Source: Comamonadaceae bacterium | Lineage (GTDB): Bacteria; Pseudomonadota; Gammaproteobacteria; Burkholderiales; Burkholderiaceae_C | Assembly: GCA_947475685.1 (NCBI GenBank) | Contig: CANJNC010000033.1 | Location: 1 to 38,220, forward strand | DNA length: 38,220 nt | Direction: 5' to 3' | Shown: piece after piece, positions 24,301 through 32,813 of the stretch | Layout: every line of letters begins with the position of its first letter | How positions within the stretch are numbered: position 1 is the stretch's first letter | The notes under the pieces: generated by a model | What the model was told of the DNA's origin: nothing | Seen by the model: the letters and a program-made list of their open reading frames with translations, nothing else | The model's database searches: none | Position numbers and translations under genes: made by a program

Positions 24301-26082
24301 TCTGCCGATCAAATTCAAATCAAGATGGCGCAAGGTGCCAAGCCAGGAGAGGGCGGACAATTGCCTGGGGGCAAAGTGTCTGAATACATCGGCAAATTGC
24401 GCTACAGCGTGCCCGGTGTGGGATTGATTTCTCCTCCCCCCCACCACGACATTTATTCGATTGAAGATTTGGCGCAATTGATTCACGATTTGAAAAACGT
24501 CGCCCCCCATGCGTCCATCAGTGTCAAACTGGTCTCAGAAATCGGAGTGGGTACGGTTGCAGCAGGGGTGGCCAAATGCAAGAGCGACCATGTGGTGATC
24601 GCCGGCCACGATGGCGGCACGGGTGCGTCTCCATGGTCTAGCATCAAGCATGCAGGCAGTCCCTGGGAAATTGGTCTGGCCGAAACGCAGCAAACCTTGG
24701 TGATCAATGGGCTTAGAGACCGCATTCGTGTGCAAGCCGATGGGCAGATGAAAACGGGCCGTGATGTAGCCGTTGCGGCATTGCTCGGTGCCGATGAGTT
24801 TGGCTTTGCCACAGCCCCTTTGGTGGTCGAGGGTTGCATCATGATGCGCAAATGCCATTTGAACACCTGCCCCGTGGGTGTGGCCACCCAAGACCCCGTG
24901 CTCAGGCGCAAGTTCTCGGGCAAGCCTGAGCATGTGGTGAATTACTTTTTCTTCATCGCAGAAGAGTTGCGCCAAATCATGGCGCAATTGGGTTTCAAAA
25001 CACTGCAAGACATGATCGGCCAAGCCCATCTCTTGGATATGAAAAAAGGCATTGAACACTGGAAGGCCAGTGGCTTGGACTTTTCTAGACTGCTCTTTAG
25101 TCCAGAGGTGCCTGCTGACGTGCCGCGCTACCACGCGCTCAACCAAGACCATGGTTTGGACAAAGCCTTGGATCACCGATTGATTGAGAAATCAAAAGCG
25201 GCGATTGAAAAGGGTGAGAAAGTTCAATTCATGGAGGTCACCCGCAACGTGAACCGCTCGGTAGGCGCCATGCTCTCAGGGGCGTTGACCAAGGTCAGAC
25301 CTGAAGGCTTACCGGACGATACTTTGAGAATTCAACTCGAGGGCACAGGGGGTCAATCCTTTGGCGCCTTCTTGGCCAAGGGCATCACCTTGTATTTGAT
25401 AGGAGACGCCAATGACTACACCGGCAAAGGCCTCTCGGGTGGCCGCGTGGTGGTGCGGCCCTCTTTGGATTTCAGAGGCGTCTCCACAGACAACATCATC
25501 GTGGGCAACACCGTGATGTATGGCGCAACTTCAGGTGAAGCTTACTTCAGTGGAGTAGCCGGTGAACGCTTTGCGGTTCGTTTGTCAGGTGCGACGGCTG
25601 TGGTCGAGGGCACCGGGGACCATGGCTGTGAGTACATGACGGGTGGCACAGTGGCGGTTTTAGGCAAAACAGGACGCAATTTTGCAGCGGGCATGAGTGG
25701 GGGCATCGCCTACGTCTTTGATGAAGACGGGCAATTCGCCTCCAAAGCCAATACCGCGATGGTGAGCTTGGAGCCCGTCCTCAGCACCGTTGAACAAGAA
25801 GCCAGTGTGCCCAAAGCGGTTTGGCACTTGGGCCAAAGTGATGAGGCCAACTTGAAGAAGCTCTTAGAAGATCACCACCGCTGGACCGGCTCCAAACGCG
25901 CACGCGAACTCTTGGATGCTTGGAGCGAGTCGAGAAAACGCTTTGTGAAGGTCTTTCCCAATGAGTACAAACGTGCTTTGGGTGAGATGGCCTCAAAGAG
26001 CAGTGTTTTAAGCAGCAGCGAGCCTGTAAAAACAATCAAGGCTCTCAAGCCCGCAGCGGCCTCCAAAGCCAAAACGCATTGA
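21310..26082 (+). CDS. gltB: Glutamate synthase (NADPH) large subunit
   Basis: Alpha subunit of GOGAT, which makes glutamate from glutamine and 2-oxoglutarate in ammonia assimilation. AGGAG (21298-21302) precedes the ATG. The 1590-residue protein has a 29-residue propeptide, then the glutaminase nucleophile C30 in EHDACGVGF. Next come the class II amidotransferase domain, a central domain, and the FMN synthase domain ([38 protein letters not shown]). The [3Fe-4S] cysteines are C1176, C1182 and C1187 in [12 protein letters not shown]. The C-terminal GXGXG beta-helix repeats run from about residue 1340. gltD follows after a 142-bp spacer. Confidence 0.98.
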   Translation: MSEASKALQNNLLNSKTQGLYQSNQEHDACGVGFVAHIKGQKSHAIVSQALKILENLDHRGAVGADKLMGDGAGILIQIPDALYREEMALQGIALPPMGEYGVGIIFLPKEQASKQACEQELERAIKAEGQVLIGWRDVPINADMPMSPTVRAKEPLIRQVFIGRGNDVIVQDALERKLYVIRKTASAAIQNLHLKHSKEYYVPSMSSRTVIYKGLLLADQVGTYFLDLQDTRCVSALGLVHQRFSTNTFPEWPLAHPYRYVAHNGEINTVKGNYNWMKAREGVMSSPVLGEDLPKLYPISFADQSDTATFDNCLELLTMSGYPISQAMMMMIPEPWEQHTTMDERRRAFYEYHAAMLEPWDGPASIVFTDGRQIGATLDRNGLRPSRYCITDEDVVIMGSESGVLPVPESKIVRKWRLQPGKMFLIDLEQGRMIDDEELKAGLANSKPYKQWIENLRIRLDDIKAHPSKSDTKITTPSKESLLDLQQAFGYTQEDIKFLMAPMATHGEEGIGSMGNDSPLAVLSSKNKPLYNYFKQLFAQVTNPPIDPIREAIVMSLVSFIGPKPNLLDINQVNPPMRLEVSQPVLDVADMQKLRHIEDHTNGKFKSITLDITYPLSWGQEGVEAKLASLCASSVDAIKGGRNILIISDKAVSETQVAVPALLALSAIHQHLVREGLRTSAGLVVETGSAKEVHHFAVLAGYGAEAVHPYLALQTLQVIHQDLPGELSAEKAIYNYVKAIGKGLSKIMSKMGVSTYMSYCGAQLFEAIGINTITIEKYFTGTASRVEGIGVFEIAQESIEAHRAAYSSDPVLARMLDAGGEYAWRARGEDHMWTPDAIAKLQHSTRTNNFNTYKEYAQIINDQNRRHMTLRGLFEFKIDPSKAIAIDSVEPASEIVKRFATGAMSLGSISTEAHATLAVAMNRIGGKSNTGEGGEDPARYRQELKGIPIKAGESLKSVIGDSQIEVDMPLQNGDSLRSKIKQVASGRFGVTAEYLNSADQIQIKMAQGAKPGEGGQLPGGKVSEYIGKLRYSVPGVGLISPPPHHDIYSIEDLAQLIHDLKNVAPHASISVKLVSEIGVGTVAAGVAKCKSDHVVIAGHDGGTGASPWSSIKHAGSPWEIGLAETQQTLVINGLRDRIRVQADGQMKTGRDVAVAALLGADEFGFATAPLVVEGCIMMRKCHLNTCPVGVATQDPVLRRKFSGKPEHVVNYFFFIAEELRQIMAQLGFKTLQDMIGQAHLLDMKKGIEHWKASGLDFSRLLFSPEVPADVPRYHALNQDHGLDKALDHRLIEKSKAAIEKGEKVQFMEVTRNVNRSVGAMLSGALTKVRPEGLPDDTLRIQLEGTGGQSFGAFLAKGITLYLIGDANDYTGKGLSGGRVVVRPSLDFRGVSTDNIIVGNTVMYGATSGEAYFSGVAGERFAVRLSGATAVVEGTGDHGCEYMTGGTVAVLGKTGRNFAAGMSGGIAYVFDEDGQFASKANTAMVSLEPVLSTVEQEASVPKAVWHLGQSDEANLKKLLEDHHRWTGSKRARELLDAWSESRKRFVKVFPNEYKRALGEMASKSSVLSSSEPVKTIKALKPAAASKAKTH

Positions 26083-26125
26083 GGGCTTTGGCTCAGTGGA
26101 TGCTCAAGTCGCTTTAGCGTTTTGA

Positions 26126-26164
26126 CTGTATTGCTGAACTGTATCGCTGAGCTGTATCGACTGA
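26126..26164 (+). repeat. 13-bp tandem repeat, three copies, between gltB and gltD
   Basis: CTGTATTGCTGAA, CTGTATCGCTGAG and CTGTATCGACTGA follow one another without gaps. Confidence 0.7.
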
Positions 26165-26181
26165 ATGAATCAATGACATAG

Positions 26182-26210
26182 CCCCAAGTCCAAATAGCTT
26201 GGGGGTTTTA
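26182..26210 (+). terminator. Terminator-like hairpin just before gltD
   Basis: CCCCAAG (26182-26188) pairs with CTTGGGG (26198-26204) across a 9-nt loop and is followed by GTTTTA. The stem ends about 10 nt before the gltD ribosome binding region. It may be a partial terminator or attenuator within the gltB-gltD operon, or may influence gltD translation. Confidence 0.45.
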
Positions 26211-26224
26211 AGAGGATGGAAATC

Positions 26225-27691
26225 ATGGGAAAAATCACCGGTTTTTTAGAAATTGAACGTCTCGAAGAAGGTTACAAACCTGTGGCCGAGCGGCTCAAAA
26301 ATTACAAAGAATTTGTCCTCACCTTGGACGACTCCAGTGCCAAGGATCAAAGTGCGCGCTGCATGGATTGCGGCACGCCCTTTTGCAACAGCGGTTGCCC
26401 AGTCAACAACATCATCCCCGACTTCAATGAGTTGGTCTTTCAAGGCGACTGGCAAAACGCCATTGAAGTTTTGCATTCGACCAACAATTTTCCCGAGTTC
26501 ACTGGGCGCATCTGCCCCGCACCGTGTGAGGCGGCGTGCACCTTGAATGTCAATGACGACGCCGTTGGGATCAAATCGATCGAGCACGCCATCATCGACA
26601 AAGCTTGGTCTGAGGGATGGGTCAAGCCCATGGTGCCCACCATCAAGACAGGAAAAAAAGTGGCCATTGTTGGCTCAGGTCCTGCAGGCTTGGCGGCCGC
26701 GCAACAACTCTCGCGTGTGGGTCATGCGGTGACGGTGTTTGAAAAAAATGACCGCGTGGGTGGTCTTCTTCGATACGGCATTCCAGACTTCAAGATGGAG
26801 AAGACGCACATCGATCGCCGTGTAGAACAAATGCAGGCAGAGGGTGTGGTCTTTAAAACCGGTGTCACCGTGGGCACTTGGCCCAAAGACTCCAAGGTGA
26901 CGAATTGGTCCAAGGAGAGCATCGCTGCAGAGCACTTGATCAAGGAATTCGATGCGGTGCTTTTGTGCGCAGGCTCAGAGCAGTCCAGGGATCTGCCCAT
27001 TCCAGGACGAGAGTTGGCAGGCGTTCACTATGCCATGGAGTTCTTGCCCCAGCAAAACAAGGTCAATGCGGGTGACAGCTTAAAGGCGCAACTGCGCGCG
27101 GAGGGCAAACACGTGATCGTGATAGGAGGCGGGGACACGGGCAGCGATTGTGTTGGAACGAGCAACCGACACGGCGCTTTGTCGGTCACACAGTTTGAGG
27201 TGATGCCTGAGCCGCCCGTGGAAGAGAACCGTCCCTTGACCTGGCCGTATTGGCCCTTGAAACTAAGAACAAGTTCCAGCCATGATGAGGGTTGTGAGCG
27301 CGTGTTCTCCGTTTCCACCAAAGCCTTTTTGGGTGAAGGCGGTCAAGTCAAAAGTTTGCAAACCGTTGAAGTTCAATGGAAAGACGGCAAAATGCAAGAG
27401 ATGGCGGGCAGTGAAAAAATCTTGAAAGCCGATTTGGTTTTGCTCGCCATGGGCTTTGTGAGTCCTGTTGCCACTGTGCTTGACGCGTTTGGTGTTGAGA
27501 AAGACCCGCGCGGAAACGCCAAAGCAGCGACTGAAAACGAACGCGCTTACTTCACCAATGTGAACCGGGTGTTTGCTGCAGGCGACGTGCGCCGAGGCCA
27601 ATCCCTGGTGGTTTGGGCCATCCGTGAGGGCCGACAAGCGGCCAAGGCGGTGGATGAGTTCTTGATGGGCGTGTCCACCCTGCCCAGATAA
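26225..27691 (+). CDS. gltD: Glutamate synthase (NADPH) small subunit
   Basis: Beta subunit of GOGAT; FAD/NADPH oxidoreductase that passes electrons through Fe-S clusters to GltB. AGAGG (26211-26215) lies nine bases before the ATG at 26225, and [20 protein letters not shown] is the family start; the ATG at 26216 lacks a ribosome binding site. The protein has 488 residues. Cluster-binding cysteines lie at C46, C49, C54, C58 ([13 protein letters not shown]) and C97, C101, C105 (CPAPCEAAC). The FAD site is [13 protein letters not shown], the NADPH site GGGDTGSDC, and the C-terminal FAD motif is [17 protein letters not shown]. Confidence 0.97.
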   Translation: MGKITGFLEIERLEEGYKPVAERLKNYKEFVLTLDDSSAKDQSARCMDCGTPFCNSGCPVNNIIPDFNELVFQGDWQNAIEVLHSTNNFPEFTGRICPAPCEAACTLNVNDDAVGIKSIEHAIIDKAWSEGWVKPMVPTIKTGKKVAIVGSGPAGLAAAQQLSRVGHAVTVFEKNDRVGGLLRYGIPDFKMEKTHIDRRVEQMQAEGVVFKTGVTVGTWPKDSKVTNWSKESIAAEHLIKEFDAVLLCAGSEQSRDLPIPGRELAGVHYAMEFLPQQNKVNAGDSLKAQLRAEGKHVIVIGGGDTGSDCVGTSNRHGALSVTQFEVMPEPPVEENRPLTWPYWPLKLRTSSSHDEGCERVFSVSTKAFLGEGGQVKSLQTVEVQWKDGKMQEMAGSEKILKADLVLLAMGFVSPVATVLDAFGVEKDPRGNAKAATENERAYFTNVNRVFAAGDVRRGQSLVVWAIREGRQAAKAVDEFLMGVSTLPR

Positions 27692-27705
27692 GGAGATGTG
27701 GCGCA

Positions 27706-28160
27706 TCAGGACAGCCTCTTGATGTGTTCGCTGGCCTCTTGAATGTGCGCGCGCAATGACTGAATGCACACTTGAAACTCTGTATCGACACCTTGGCTCG
27801 CAGCCAGTGTAGAGAGGCAAAGCCGTGCCGGGCTCCCAAGGCTTTGCGCCAATTGGCGTGGCTCACGTCGATGTGCTGTGAAATGGGGTGTATTGCATGA
27901 GGCAGTCTTCCACTGGGCAGTCTTGCACTGCTCGTTGGCGCGAAAGACATGGGTGTCATGCAGTAAGCAGGTGCTGTGTCAAAGGCGGCTTCATCGCTAT
28001 GGACCCCAAGCTTTTCCGCTTTGAATGAGAGCATGCCGCGGTGCATGTCTGAGTGGCCAATCAGGGACCCAAAGGCCCACAGGACTTGCACCGTTTCAAA
28101 TGCTTTTGGCGTGAGGGACCCTACATCGACCAGGGTTGAGGGATAAAGCGAAGAGATCAA
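27706..28160 (-). pseudogene. HipA-like (YjjJ-type) kinase remnant, C-terminal part, frameshifted
   Basis: Reading leftwards from about 28160, one frame gives VLWAFGSLIGHSDMHRGMLS and, further on, AFDTAPAYCMTPMSFAP and DVSHANWRKALG. These match the C-terminal kinase lobe of HipA-like proteins (family pattern WAFGRLIGNTDMHxGNLSF, APAYDMLPMxFAP). At about 27825-27832 the similarity moves to another frame (LAASQGVDTEFQVCIQSL, then RAHIQEASEHIKRLS) and ends at a stop at 27708-27706, so a one-base deletion is likely. The N-terminal two thirds of a normal HipA protein (about 440 residues) is absent. The Asn of the catalytic-loop motif and the metal-binding Asp of YDM are replaced (GMLSF, YCM), which also argues against function. 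Confidence 0.7.
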
Positions 28161-28244
28161 TGAATAATAGATACTAAATTTTCTCTAAAAATAAAAAAAG
28201 TCTATCAAAATCAAGCACTTGATCAAAAATTAGGAGGGAGGGAT

Positions 28245-28316
28245 GTGAATAAACAAGAGGCCCGCCTTCATGAAAAGACGCCTTGCTCGTTTGAGACACC
28301 TCACCTTGAGTCTTGA
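28245..28316 (+). CDS. Possible 23-residue small protein
   Basis: AGGAGG (28232-28237), seven bases before GTG at 28245, is the best ribosome binding site in the area. It opens a frame of 23 codons ending in TGA (starting MNKQEARLHEKTPCSFE). The product resembles nothing I know and is hydrophilic with one Cys. It could be a real small protein, a leader peptide or chance. The mla promoter lies downstream, so it would need its own transcript. Confidence 0.25.
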   Translation: MNKQEARLHEKTPCSFETPHLES

Positions 28317-28347
28317 GAGGGGCTGACTTGGAGAACTCCTACAAGTG

Positions 28348-28364
28348 TTGTGAATTCTTCACAA
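28348..28364. promoter_or_regulatory. 17-bp palindrome overlapping the mla promoter -35 box
   Basis: TTGTGAA (28348-28354), TTC, TTCACAA (28358-28364): a perfect 7-bp inverted repeat whose right arm contains the -35 hexamer. The position is typical of an operator. Confidence 0.45.
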
Positions 28365-28385
28365 GGGTCATCAAGCCTTTACAAT
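28358..28385 (+). promoter_or_regulatory. mla operon promoter
   Basis: TTCACA (28358-28363), a 16-bp spacer and TACAAT (28380-28385). Transcription would start near 28392, about 39 nt before the GTG start of mlaF. This also argues against an mlaF start at 28350. Confidence 0.55.
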
Positions 28386-28430
28386 GGGTGTTCACCATAC
28401 CTTTCATCGCCACTCGCAACATCCCCTTTC

Positions 28431-29297
28431 GTGAACACCTCGCCTGAACCGTCCTTGGTTGAATTTAAAAGCGTTTGCTTTGGCTATGGCGAGCGCAAGA
28501 TTTTGGACGATGTGTCCTTTCAAATTCCAAGAGGCAAAGTCACCGCGTTGATGGGGGCTTCGGGGGGCGGCAAGACCACGGTGCTTCGTTTGATCGGTGG
28601 GCAGTACTTTGCGCAATCGGGCGCGTGTTTGTGGCAGTCTCAAGAGATTTCAAGTCTCACGCCCCATCAACTGTATGCGGCTCGGCGCGAAATGGGCATG
28701 CTTTATCAATTTGGCGCCTTGTTCACCGATTTAAGCGTTTTTGACAATGTCGCCTTTCCTTTGCGAGAGCACACTCCATTGAGTGAGGCCTTGATCAAAG
28801 ACATTGTGCTGATGAAGTTGCAGTCTGTGGGCTTAAGAGGAGCCAAGGATTTGATGCCCAGCGAAATATCGGGTGGCATGGCCAGGCGTGTGGCCTTGGC
28901 CAGAGCGATTGCCTTGGATCCTCATCTGGTCATGTACGACGAGCCCTTTGCGGGCTTGGATCCCATTTCTCTGGGCACCGCTGCCAGACTCATTCGACAA
29001 CTCAATGACAATTTGGGGCTCACCAGCGTGATTGTCTCTCATGACTTGGATGAGACCTTTCACATTGCAGATCAAGTGATCATTTTGGCCAATGGGCGCG
29101 TTGTGGCGCAAGGCACACCTGCTGAGGTGCGTCAAAGCACCGACCCCTTGGTGCACCAGTTTGTCACGGCCTCGCCCGAAGGTCCCGTTCAATTTCACTA
29201 CCCCAGTGCCTCTTTGGAAGAGGACTTTGGTGCAAGCTTGAAGGCCCAAGGGCCAAGCGCGAAGGACCGTTTTCCAACCCATGAGGCGCGCGCGTGA
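28431..29297 (+). CDS. mlaF: MlaF, ATPase of the Mla phospholipid transport system
   Basis: Cytoplasmic ABC ATPase that drives lipid transport between the membranes with MlaE, MlaD and MlaB. The GTG at 28431 (MNTSPEPSLVEFKSVCFGYG) gives 288 residues; the in-frame GTG at 28350 lies upstream of the likely promoter -10 box. Motifs are Walker A GASGGGKTT (42-50), Q-loop YQFGALF, signature SEISGGMARRVALARA, Walker B LVMYDEP and switch His in VIVSHD. A C-terminal tail after about 240 is variable. It overlaps mlaE by 1 bp and heads the operon. Confidence 0.95.
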   Translation: MNTSPEPSLVEFKSVCFGYGERKILDDVSFQIPRGKVTALMGASGGGKTTVLRLIGGQYFAQSGACLWQSQEISSLTPHQLYAARREMGMLYQFGALFTDLSVFDNVAFPLREHTPLSEALIKDIVLMKLQSVGLRGAKDLMPSEISGGMARRVALARAIALDPHLVMYDEPFAGLDPISLGTAARLIRQLNDNLGLTSVIVSHDLDETFHIADQVIILANGRVVAQGTPAEVRQSTDPLVHQFVTASPEGPVQFHYPSASLEEDFGASLKAQGPSAKDRFPTHEARA

Positions 29298-30097
29298 TGC
29301 AAGCATTGTTGCAAACATTGTCAGACCAGTTGGCCAATTTGGGTGCTTGGACCAAGCGCTTTTTTAGAGAACTGGGCTATGCGTTTTCCTTGTTCTTAAG
29401 GCTACTGCTCACCTTCAAAGCCAGTTTCAAGCGCTCTGTTTTGATTCGAGACCAGATTCATTTTCTGGGCAATTACTCCTTGGCCATCATTTCGGTGTCT
29501 GGCCTCTTTGTGGGTTTTGTTTTGGGCCTTCAGGGCTACTACACCTTGCAGCGGTACGGATCGTCCTCGGCTTTGGGGCTCTTGGTGGCCTTGAGTTTGG
29601 TGAGAGAACTCGGCCCCGTGGTGAGCGCACTGCTCTTTGCCGGTCGTGCGGGCACGTCCCTCACCGCCGAGATTGGGCTCATGAAGGCAGGAGAGCAATT
29701 GAGTGCCATGGACATGATGGCGGTGGACCCGATTCAGCGCATTTTGGCGCCCCGGTTTTGGGCCGGTGTGATTGCGATGCCGATTTTGGCAGCGGTCTTT
29801 AGTGCGGTAGGGATCTTGGGCGGATGGGTCGTGGGCGTGGTGATGATCGGCGTGGATTCGGGCTCCTTTTGGGGGCAGATGCAAGGCGGCGTGGATGTCT
29901 GGAGAGATGTTGGTAACGGCGTTCTTAAAAGCTTTGTGTTTGGAGTGACAGTCACCTTTGTGGCTTTGTTTCAAGGCTATGAAGCGCAAGCGACACCTGA
30001 GGGCGTTTCAAGAGCGACAACGCGCACCGTGGTGATGGCGTCCCTAAGCGTATTGGCCTTGGACTTCATTTTGACCGCTTTGATGTTCAATATTTAA
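29297..30097 (+). CDS. mlaE: MlaE, permease of the Mla system
   Basis: Inner-membrane permease that pairs with MlaF and carries the MlaD ring. The ATG at 29297 overlaps the mlaF stop by 1 bp, giving 266 residues with about five to six hydrophobic segments. Family landmarks are SLVRELGPVVSALLFAGRAGTSLTAEIG, the MlaE-type motif contacting the ATPase, then MKAGEQLSAMDMMAVDP and the C-terminal GYEAQATPEGVSRATTRTVV. mlaD starts 19 bp downstream. Confidence 0.96.
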   Translation: MQALLQTLSDQLANLGAWTKRFFRELGYAFSLFLRLLLTFKASFKRSVLIRDQIHFLGNYSLAIISVSGLFVGFVLGLQGYYTLQRYGSSSALGLLVALSLVRELGPVVSALLFAGRAGTSLTAEIGLMKAGEQLSAMDMMAVDPIQRILAPRFWAGVIAMPILAAVFSAVGILGGWVVGVVMIGVDSGSFWGQMQGGVDVWRDVGNGVLKSFVFGVTVTFVALFQGYEAQATPEGVSRATTRTVVMASLSVLALDFILTALMFNI

Positions 30098-30116
30098 AGT
30101 GCAGTGAAAGAAAAAA

Positions 30117-30590
30117 ATGCAAAGATCTAAAAACGATGTGTGGGTGGGACTTTTTGTGGTGATTGGCTTGGTGGCCGTTCTCTTTTTGTCTTTGCAGTCG
30201 GCCAATTTGATGAGTTTGAGTTGGCAAAAGAGTTATTCCATTTCGGCCAACTTTGACAACATTGGCGGCCTTAAAAAACAAGCCGCCGTTAAAAGTGCCG
30301 GTGTGGTTGTCGGTCGCGTGGAGCGCATCGCCTTTGATGACAAGGCCTACCAAGCCCGCGTGGACATGGCGATGGATGAGCGCTTTGCTTTTCCCAAAGA
30401 CAGTTCGCTTAAAATACTCACCAGTGGCCTCTTGGGTGAGCAGTACATTGGTATCGAAGCCGGTGCAGAAGCCGATAATCTCAAAGCAGGTGACAAAGTA
30501 CAGGCCACTCAGTCGGCGGTGGTGCTAGAGAATTTGATCAGTCAGTTTCTCTACAGCAAAGCCTCCGAACCCACGCCAGCGACCAAATAA
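30117..30590 (+). CDS. mlaD: MlaD, MCE-domain lipid-binding protein
   Basis: Periplasmic MCE-domain protein anchored in the inner membrane. It forms a hexameric ring with a hydrophobic pore for phospholipids. 157 residues: one N-terminal membrane helix (VWVGLFVVIGLVAVLFLSLQ, about 8-27), then the MCE domain (ISANFDNIGGLKKQAAVKSAGVVVGRVERI...LTSGLLGEQYIGIEAG) and a short C-terminal helix (VLENLISQFLYSK). The length is usual for proteobacterial MlaD. Confidence 0.95.
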   Translation: MQRSKNDVWVGLFVVIGLVAVLFLSLQSANLMSLSWQKSYSISANFDNIGGLKKQAAVKSAGVVVGRVERIAFDDKAYQARVDMAMDERFAFPKDSSLKILTSGLLGEQYIGIEAGAEADNLKAGDKVQATQSAVVLENLISQFLYSKASEPTPATK

Positions 30591-30650
30591 ATCGACTTTG
30601 AGTTCAAGCACTTGGGGTTTGAGCACTTTTCTAATTGACAAGGATTCTTA

Positions 30651-31451
30651 ATGGGACTGTATTTGAGCCTGAATGGGCAAGCAAACAACTTCAACGCAAA
30701 GACGCGTTGGGCTGTACTTGCGGCGTCTTTGATTGCTTTGAACTTCTTTGCCGCATGTGCCCAAGCGCAAGATGCGGCAAAAGAAGTCGCACAAAACCAA
30801 AGGCAAGCCAACGCCAAGGATCCGTGGGAGAGCTTTAACCGTTCAATGTTTCGCTTGAACGATCAAATCGATCAAAACGTGACCAAGCCCTTGGCGCAAG
30901 CCTATGTGAACGTTGCGCCAAGTTTGGTTCGCACGGGCGTGAGAAACTTCTTTGGAAACATCTCGGACGTTTGGTCTGCCGCCAACAGCGCGCTTCAATT
31001 CAAACCCCGAGAGGCCACTGAAGGCTTCATGCGGGTGGTGATCAACACCACTTTGGGGGTGTATGGTTTGATGGACTGGGCGACTGCCATGAAACTTGAG
31101 CGCCACACCGAGGATTTTGGGCAAACATTGGGCGTTTGGGGCCTGCCTTCAGGCCCCTATGTGGTCTTGCCCCTTTTTGGCCCCTCCACGCTCAGGGATA
31201 CGACTGCGATGCTGAGCTTGGACATCAAAGCAACGCCCATTAGACGCGTAAAGCCCAGTGAAAACATGTATGAGCTTGCAGCGCTGAATTTGACCGACAA
31301 GCGTGCCAGGTATTTGGGGCTGGAGAAAGAGTTGGACGAGGCCGCACTAGACCGCTACAGTTTTGTGCGAGACGTCTATTTGCAAAAGAGGCGCTCAGAC
31401 ATCTATGATGGCGAGCCTCCGGTTGAAAAAGAGGAAGATTTCAGCCAATAA
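30651..31451 (+). CDS. mlaA: MlaA (VacJ) outer-membrane lipoprotein
   Basis: Outer-membrane lipoprotein that removes misplaced phospholipids from the outer leaflet and hands them to MlaC. AAGGA (30640-30644) lies six bases before the ATG. 266 residues with a signal peptide ending in a lipobox-like FAAC (lipidated C36), then DPWESFNRSMFRLNDQID, VAPSLVRTGVRNFFGNISDVWSAANSALQ and the hallmark FGQTLGVWGLPSGPYVVLPLFGPSTLRD. In E. coli mlaA lies apart from mlaFEDCB; here it is inside the operon between mlaD and mlaC, as is common in Burkholderiales. Confidence 0.95.
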   Translation: MGLYLSLNGQANNFNAKTRWAVLAASLIALNFFAACAQAQDAAKEVAQNQRQANAKDPWESFNRSMFRLNDQIDQNVTKPLAQAYVNVAPSLVRTGVRNFFGNISDVWSAANSALQFKPREATEGFMRVVINTTLGVYGLMDWATAMKLERHTEDFGQTLGVWGLPSGPYVVLPLFGPSTLRDTTAMLSLDIKATPIRRVKPSENMYELAALNLTDKRARYLGLEKELDEAALDRYSFVRDVYLQKRRSDIYDGEPPVEKEEDFSQ

Positions 31452-31700
31452 AGGACCTGAGGTCTGGCCTGGGTACAACTTTTTGTCCCAAAGAGCCTAC
31501 TTGATTGACAAAATATGACCCTTTGCGCCTGAGGTGGGCGGAACAAGGGATAATACGGGGTTGTATCCTGTTTGGTGTTCTTGAAGGGCTTGTGCCTTGA
31601 AGAAGACTGCCCATTGGACTTGGGTGGTCTGAGGACCTCAAAAAAACAGGAACCCTTGTACATTTGGGCTGATGGCCCATCTCCGAAAAAATTGAATCTC

Positions 31701-32351
31701 ATGAGCGTGAAGAAATTGATTGCCAAACGAACCATGCTAGGTGTGTTGAGTTGTTGCTTTGTGGGCCTGTTGATGGCTGCTCACCCGGTCTTTGCAGCAG
31801 ACGAAGCAGCGGATGAATTTATCAAGCGCTTGAGCTCAGAGCTCTTTGATCTCGTTCGCAACGACAAGTCCCTTAAAAATGGGGACATGCAAAAAATCCG
31901 CACCTTGGTCGATACCCAGGTCATGCCTCACTTGAACTTTCAAAGGATGACCGCCTCCGCAGTCGGCCCCGCTTGGAGGCAAGCCTCTGACGAACAAAAG
32001 ACCCGGTTGCAAGAGGAGTTCAAGACCCTTTTGATCAGAACCTATGCCGGAGCGCTCAATCAAATCAAAGACCAGTCTGTGGTGGTCAAGCCTTTGAGAG
32101 CCAGTGCGCAAGACACGGAAGTGCTGGTGAGGACCGAGGTTCATGGAGGCGCTGAGCCCATTCAAATTGACTACAGACTTGAGAAAGCGGCGGGCCAATC
32201 GAATTGGAAAATTTACAATTTGAATGTCCTGGGTGTGTGGTTGGTGGACACCTACCGAACTCAATTCGCTCAAGAAATCAATGCCAAAGGGCTCGATGGT
32301 TTGATCCAGACTTTGATCGAGAGAAATAAAAATAACTCGACCAAAAAATAA
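31701..32351 (+). CDS. mlaC: MlaC, periplasmic phospholipid carrier
   Basis: Soluble carrier that shuttles phospholipid between MlaA and MlaD. The ATG at 31701 (MSVKKLIAKRTMLGVLS) gives 216 residues with a cleavable signal peptide ending near PVFAADEAAD. The frame is open to 31572, but the extra 43 residues precede the signal peptide and are rejected. Family segments are LVDTQVMPHLNFQRMTASAVGPAWRQAS, FKTLLIRTYAGAL and WKIYNLNVLGVWLVDTYRTQF. A 249-bp gap separates it from mlaA. That gap has no gene and no convincing promoter, only short palindromes such as GACCTGAGGTC (31455-31465). Confidence 0.95.
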   Translation: MSVKKLIAKRTMLGVLSCCFVGLLMAAHPVFAADEAADEFIKRLSSELFDLVRNDKSLKNGDMQKIRTLVDTQVMPHLNFQRMTASAVGPAWRQASDEQKTRLQEEFKTLLIRTYAGALNQIKDQSVVVKPLRASAQDTEVLVRTEVHGGAEPIQIDYRLEKAAGQSNWKIYNLNVLGVWLVDTYRTQFAQEINAKGLDGLIQTLIERNKNNSTKK

Positions 32352-32400
32352 GGTCCAATCCTTTTCGTATTCACCTCGCCCCTTTTTTGAGTCAAGACAG

Positions 32401-32685
32401 ATGAACAGTTTTAAACTTCCCGTGAAGATCGGCCACGCAGAGGCAGAGCGGGTCTTAAAGCGTTTCAAAAAAGACTTGCCCGCTTTGAACGCATCTGAGT
32501 CAAAGACAGTTGTCGTGGATGCAAGCGAATTAAAGGAGTTCAATTCCAGTGCGTTGGCGCTTCTTTTGGCCTTTAAAAGAGAGCTGCAATCCAAGGGGCT
32601 TCAACTCCAAGTGGATCAGTTGCCAGGACAACTTCAAAACTTGGCCCAAGTGTATGGGGTCGATCTTTTTTTAAGGGCCCCATGA
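32401..32685 (+). CDS. mlaB: MlaB, STAS-domain subunit of the Mla complex
   Basis: Small cytoplasmic STAS-domain protein that binds MlaF and is needed for MlaFEDB activity. 94 residues with the STAS pattern: strand VVVDASELKEFNSSALALLLAFKREL (the NSS before the helix is where STAS proteins carry a conserved Ser/Thr), then LQLQVDQLPGQLQNLAQVYGVDLFL. The start ATG at 32401 follows mlaC by 49 bp. Position as last mla gene supports the call, since STAS sequences alone are weakly specific. Confidence 0.88.
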   Translation: MNSFKLPVKIGHAEAERVLKRFKKDLPALNASESKTVVVDASELKEFNSSALALLLAFKRELQSKGLQLQVDQLPGQLQNLAQVYGVDLFLRAP

Positions 32686-32717
32686 ACGCTTGCTCATCTC
32701 GCGCGGGCGTCGCTTTT

Positions 32718-32745
32718 TGATGAAGATTCTTTTGTCGCTTCATCA
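32718..32745. terminator. Perfect 8-bp hairpin after mlaB
   Basis: TGATGAAG (32718-32725) and CTTCATCA (32738-32745) form a perfect stem with a 12-nt loop in the 128-bp gap between mlaB and the ABC exporter genes. There is no U run after it. It may mark a partial break between the mla genes and the exporter genes. Confidence 0.35.
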
Positions 32746-32813
32746 TTGAGTCCTTCAAAACTCAAATTTTTTCAAACCCTCCAACCCAACCCCTCTGCAA
32801 GAAGCCCTCCTCA

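Larger units (their letters stand above)
28161..28430. other. Spacer between the HipA-like remnant and mlaF
   Basis: 270 bp. The left 70 bp are strongly AT-rich (TAATAG, TAAATTTTC, AAAAATAAAAAAAG), unlike the surrounding DNA, and may be foreign sequence left with the HipA-like remnant. The palindrome TCAAGCACTTGA lies at 28211-28222. A small open frame with a strong ribosome binding site lies at 28245-28316. The mla promoter and palindrome occupy 28348-28385. Confidence 0.4.

Noticed and set aside
31500..31560. Internal promoter for mlaC
   Set aside because: A GGGATAATAC sequence resembles a -10 box, but no -35 hexamer lies 16-18 bp before it.
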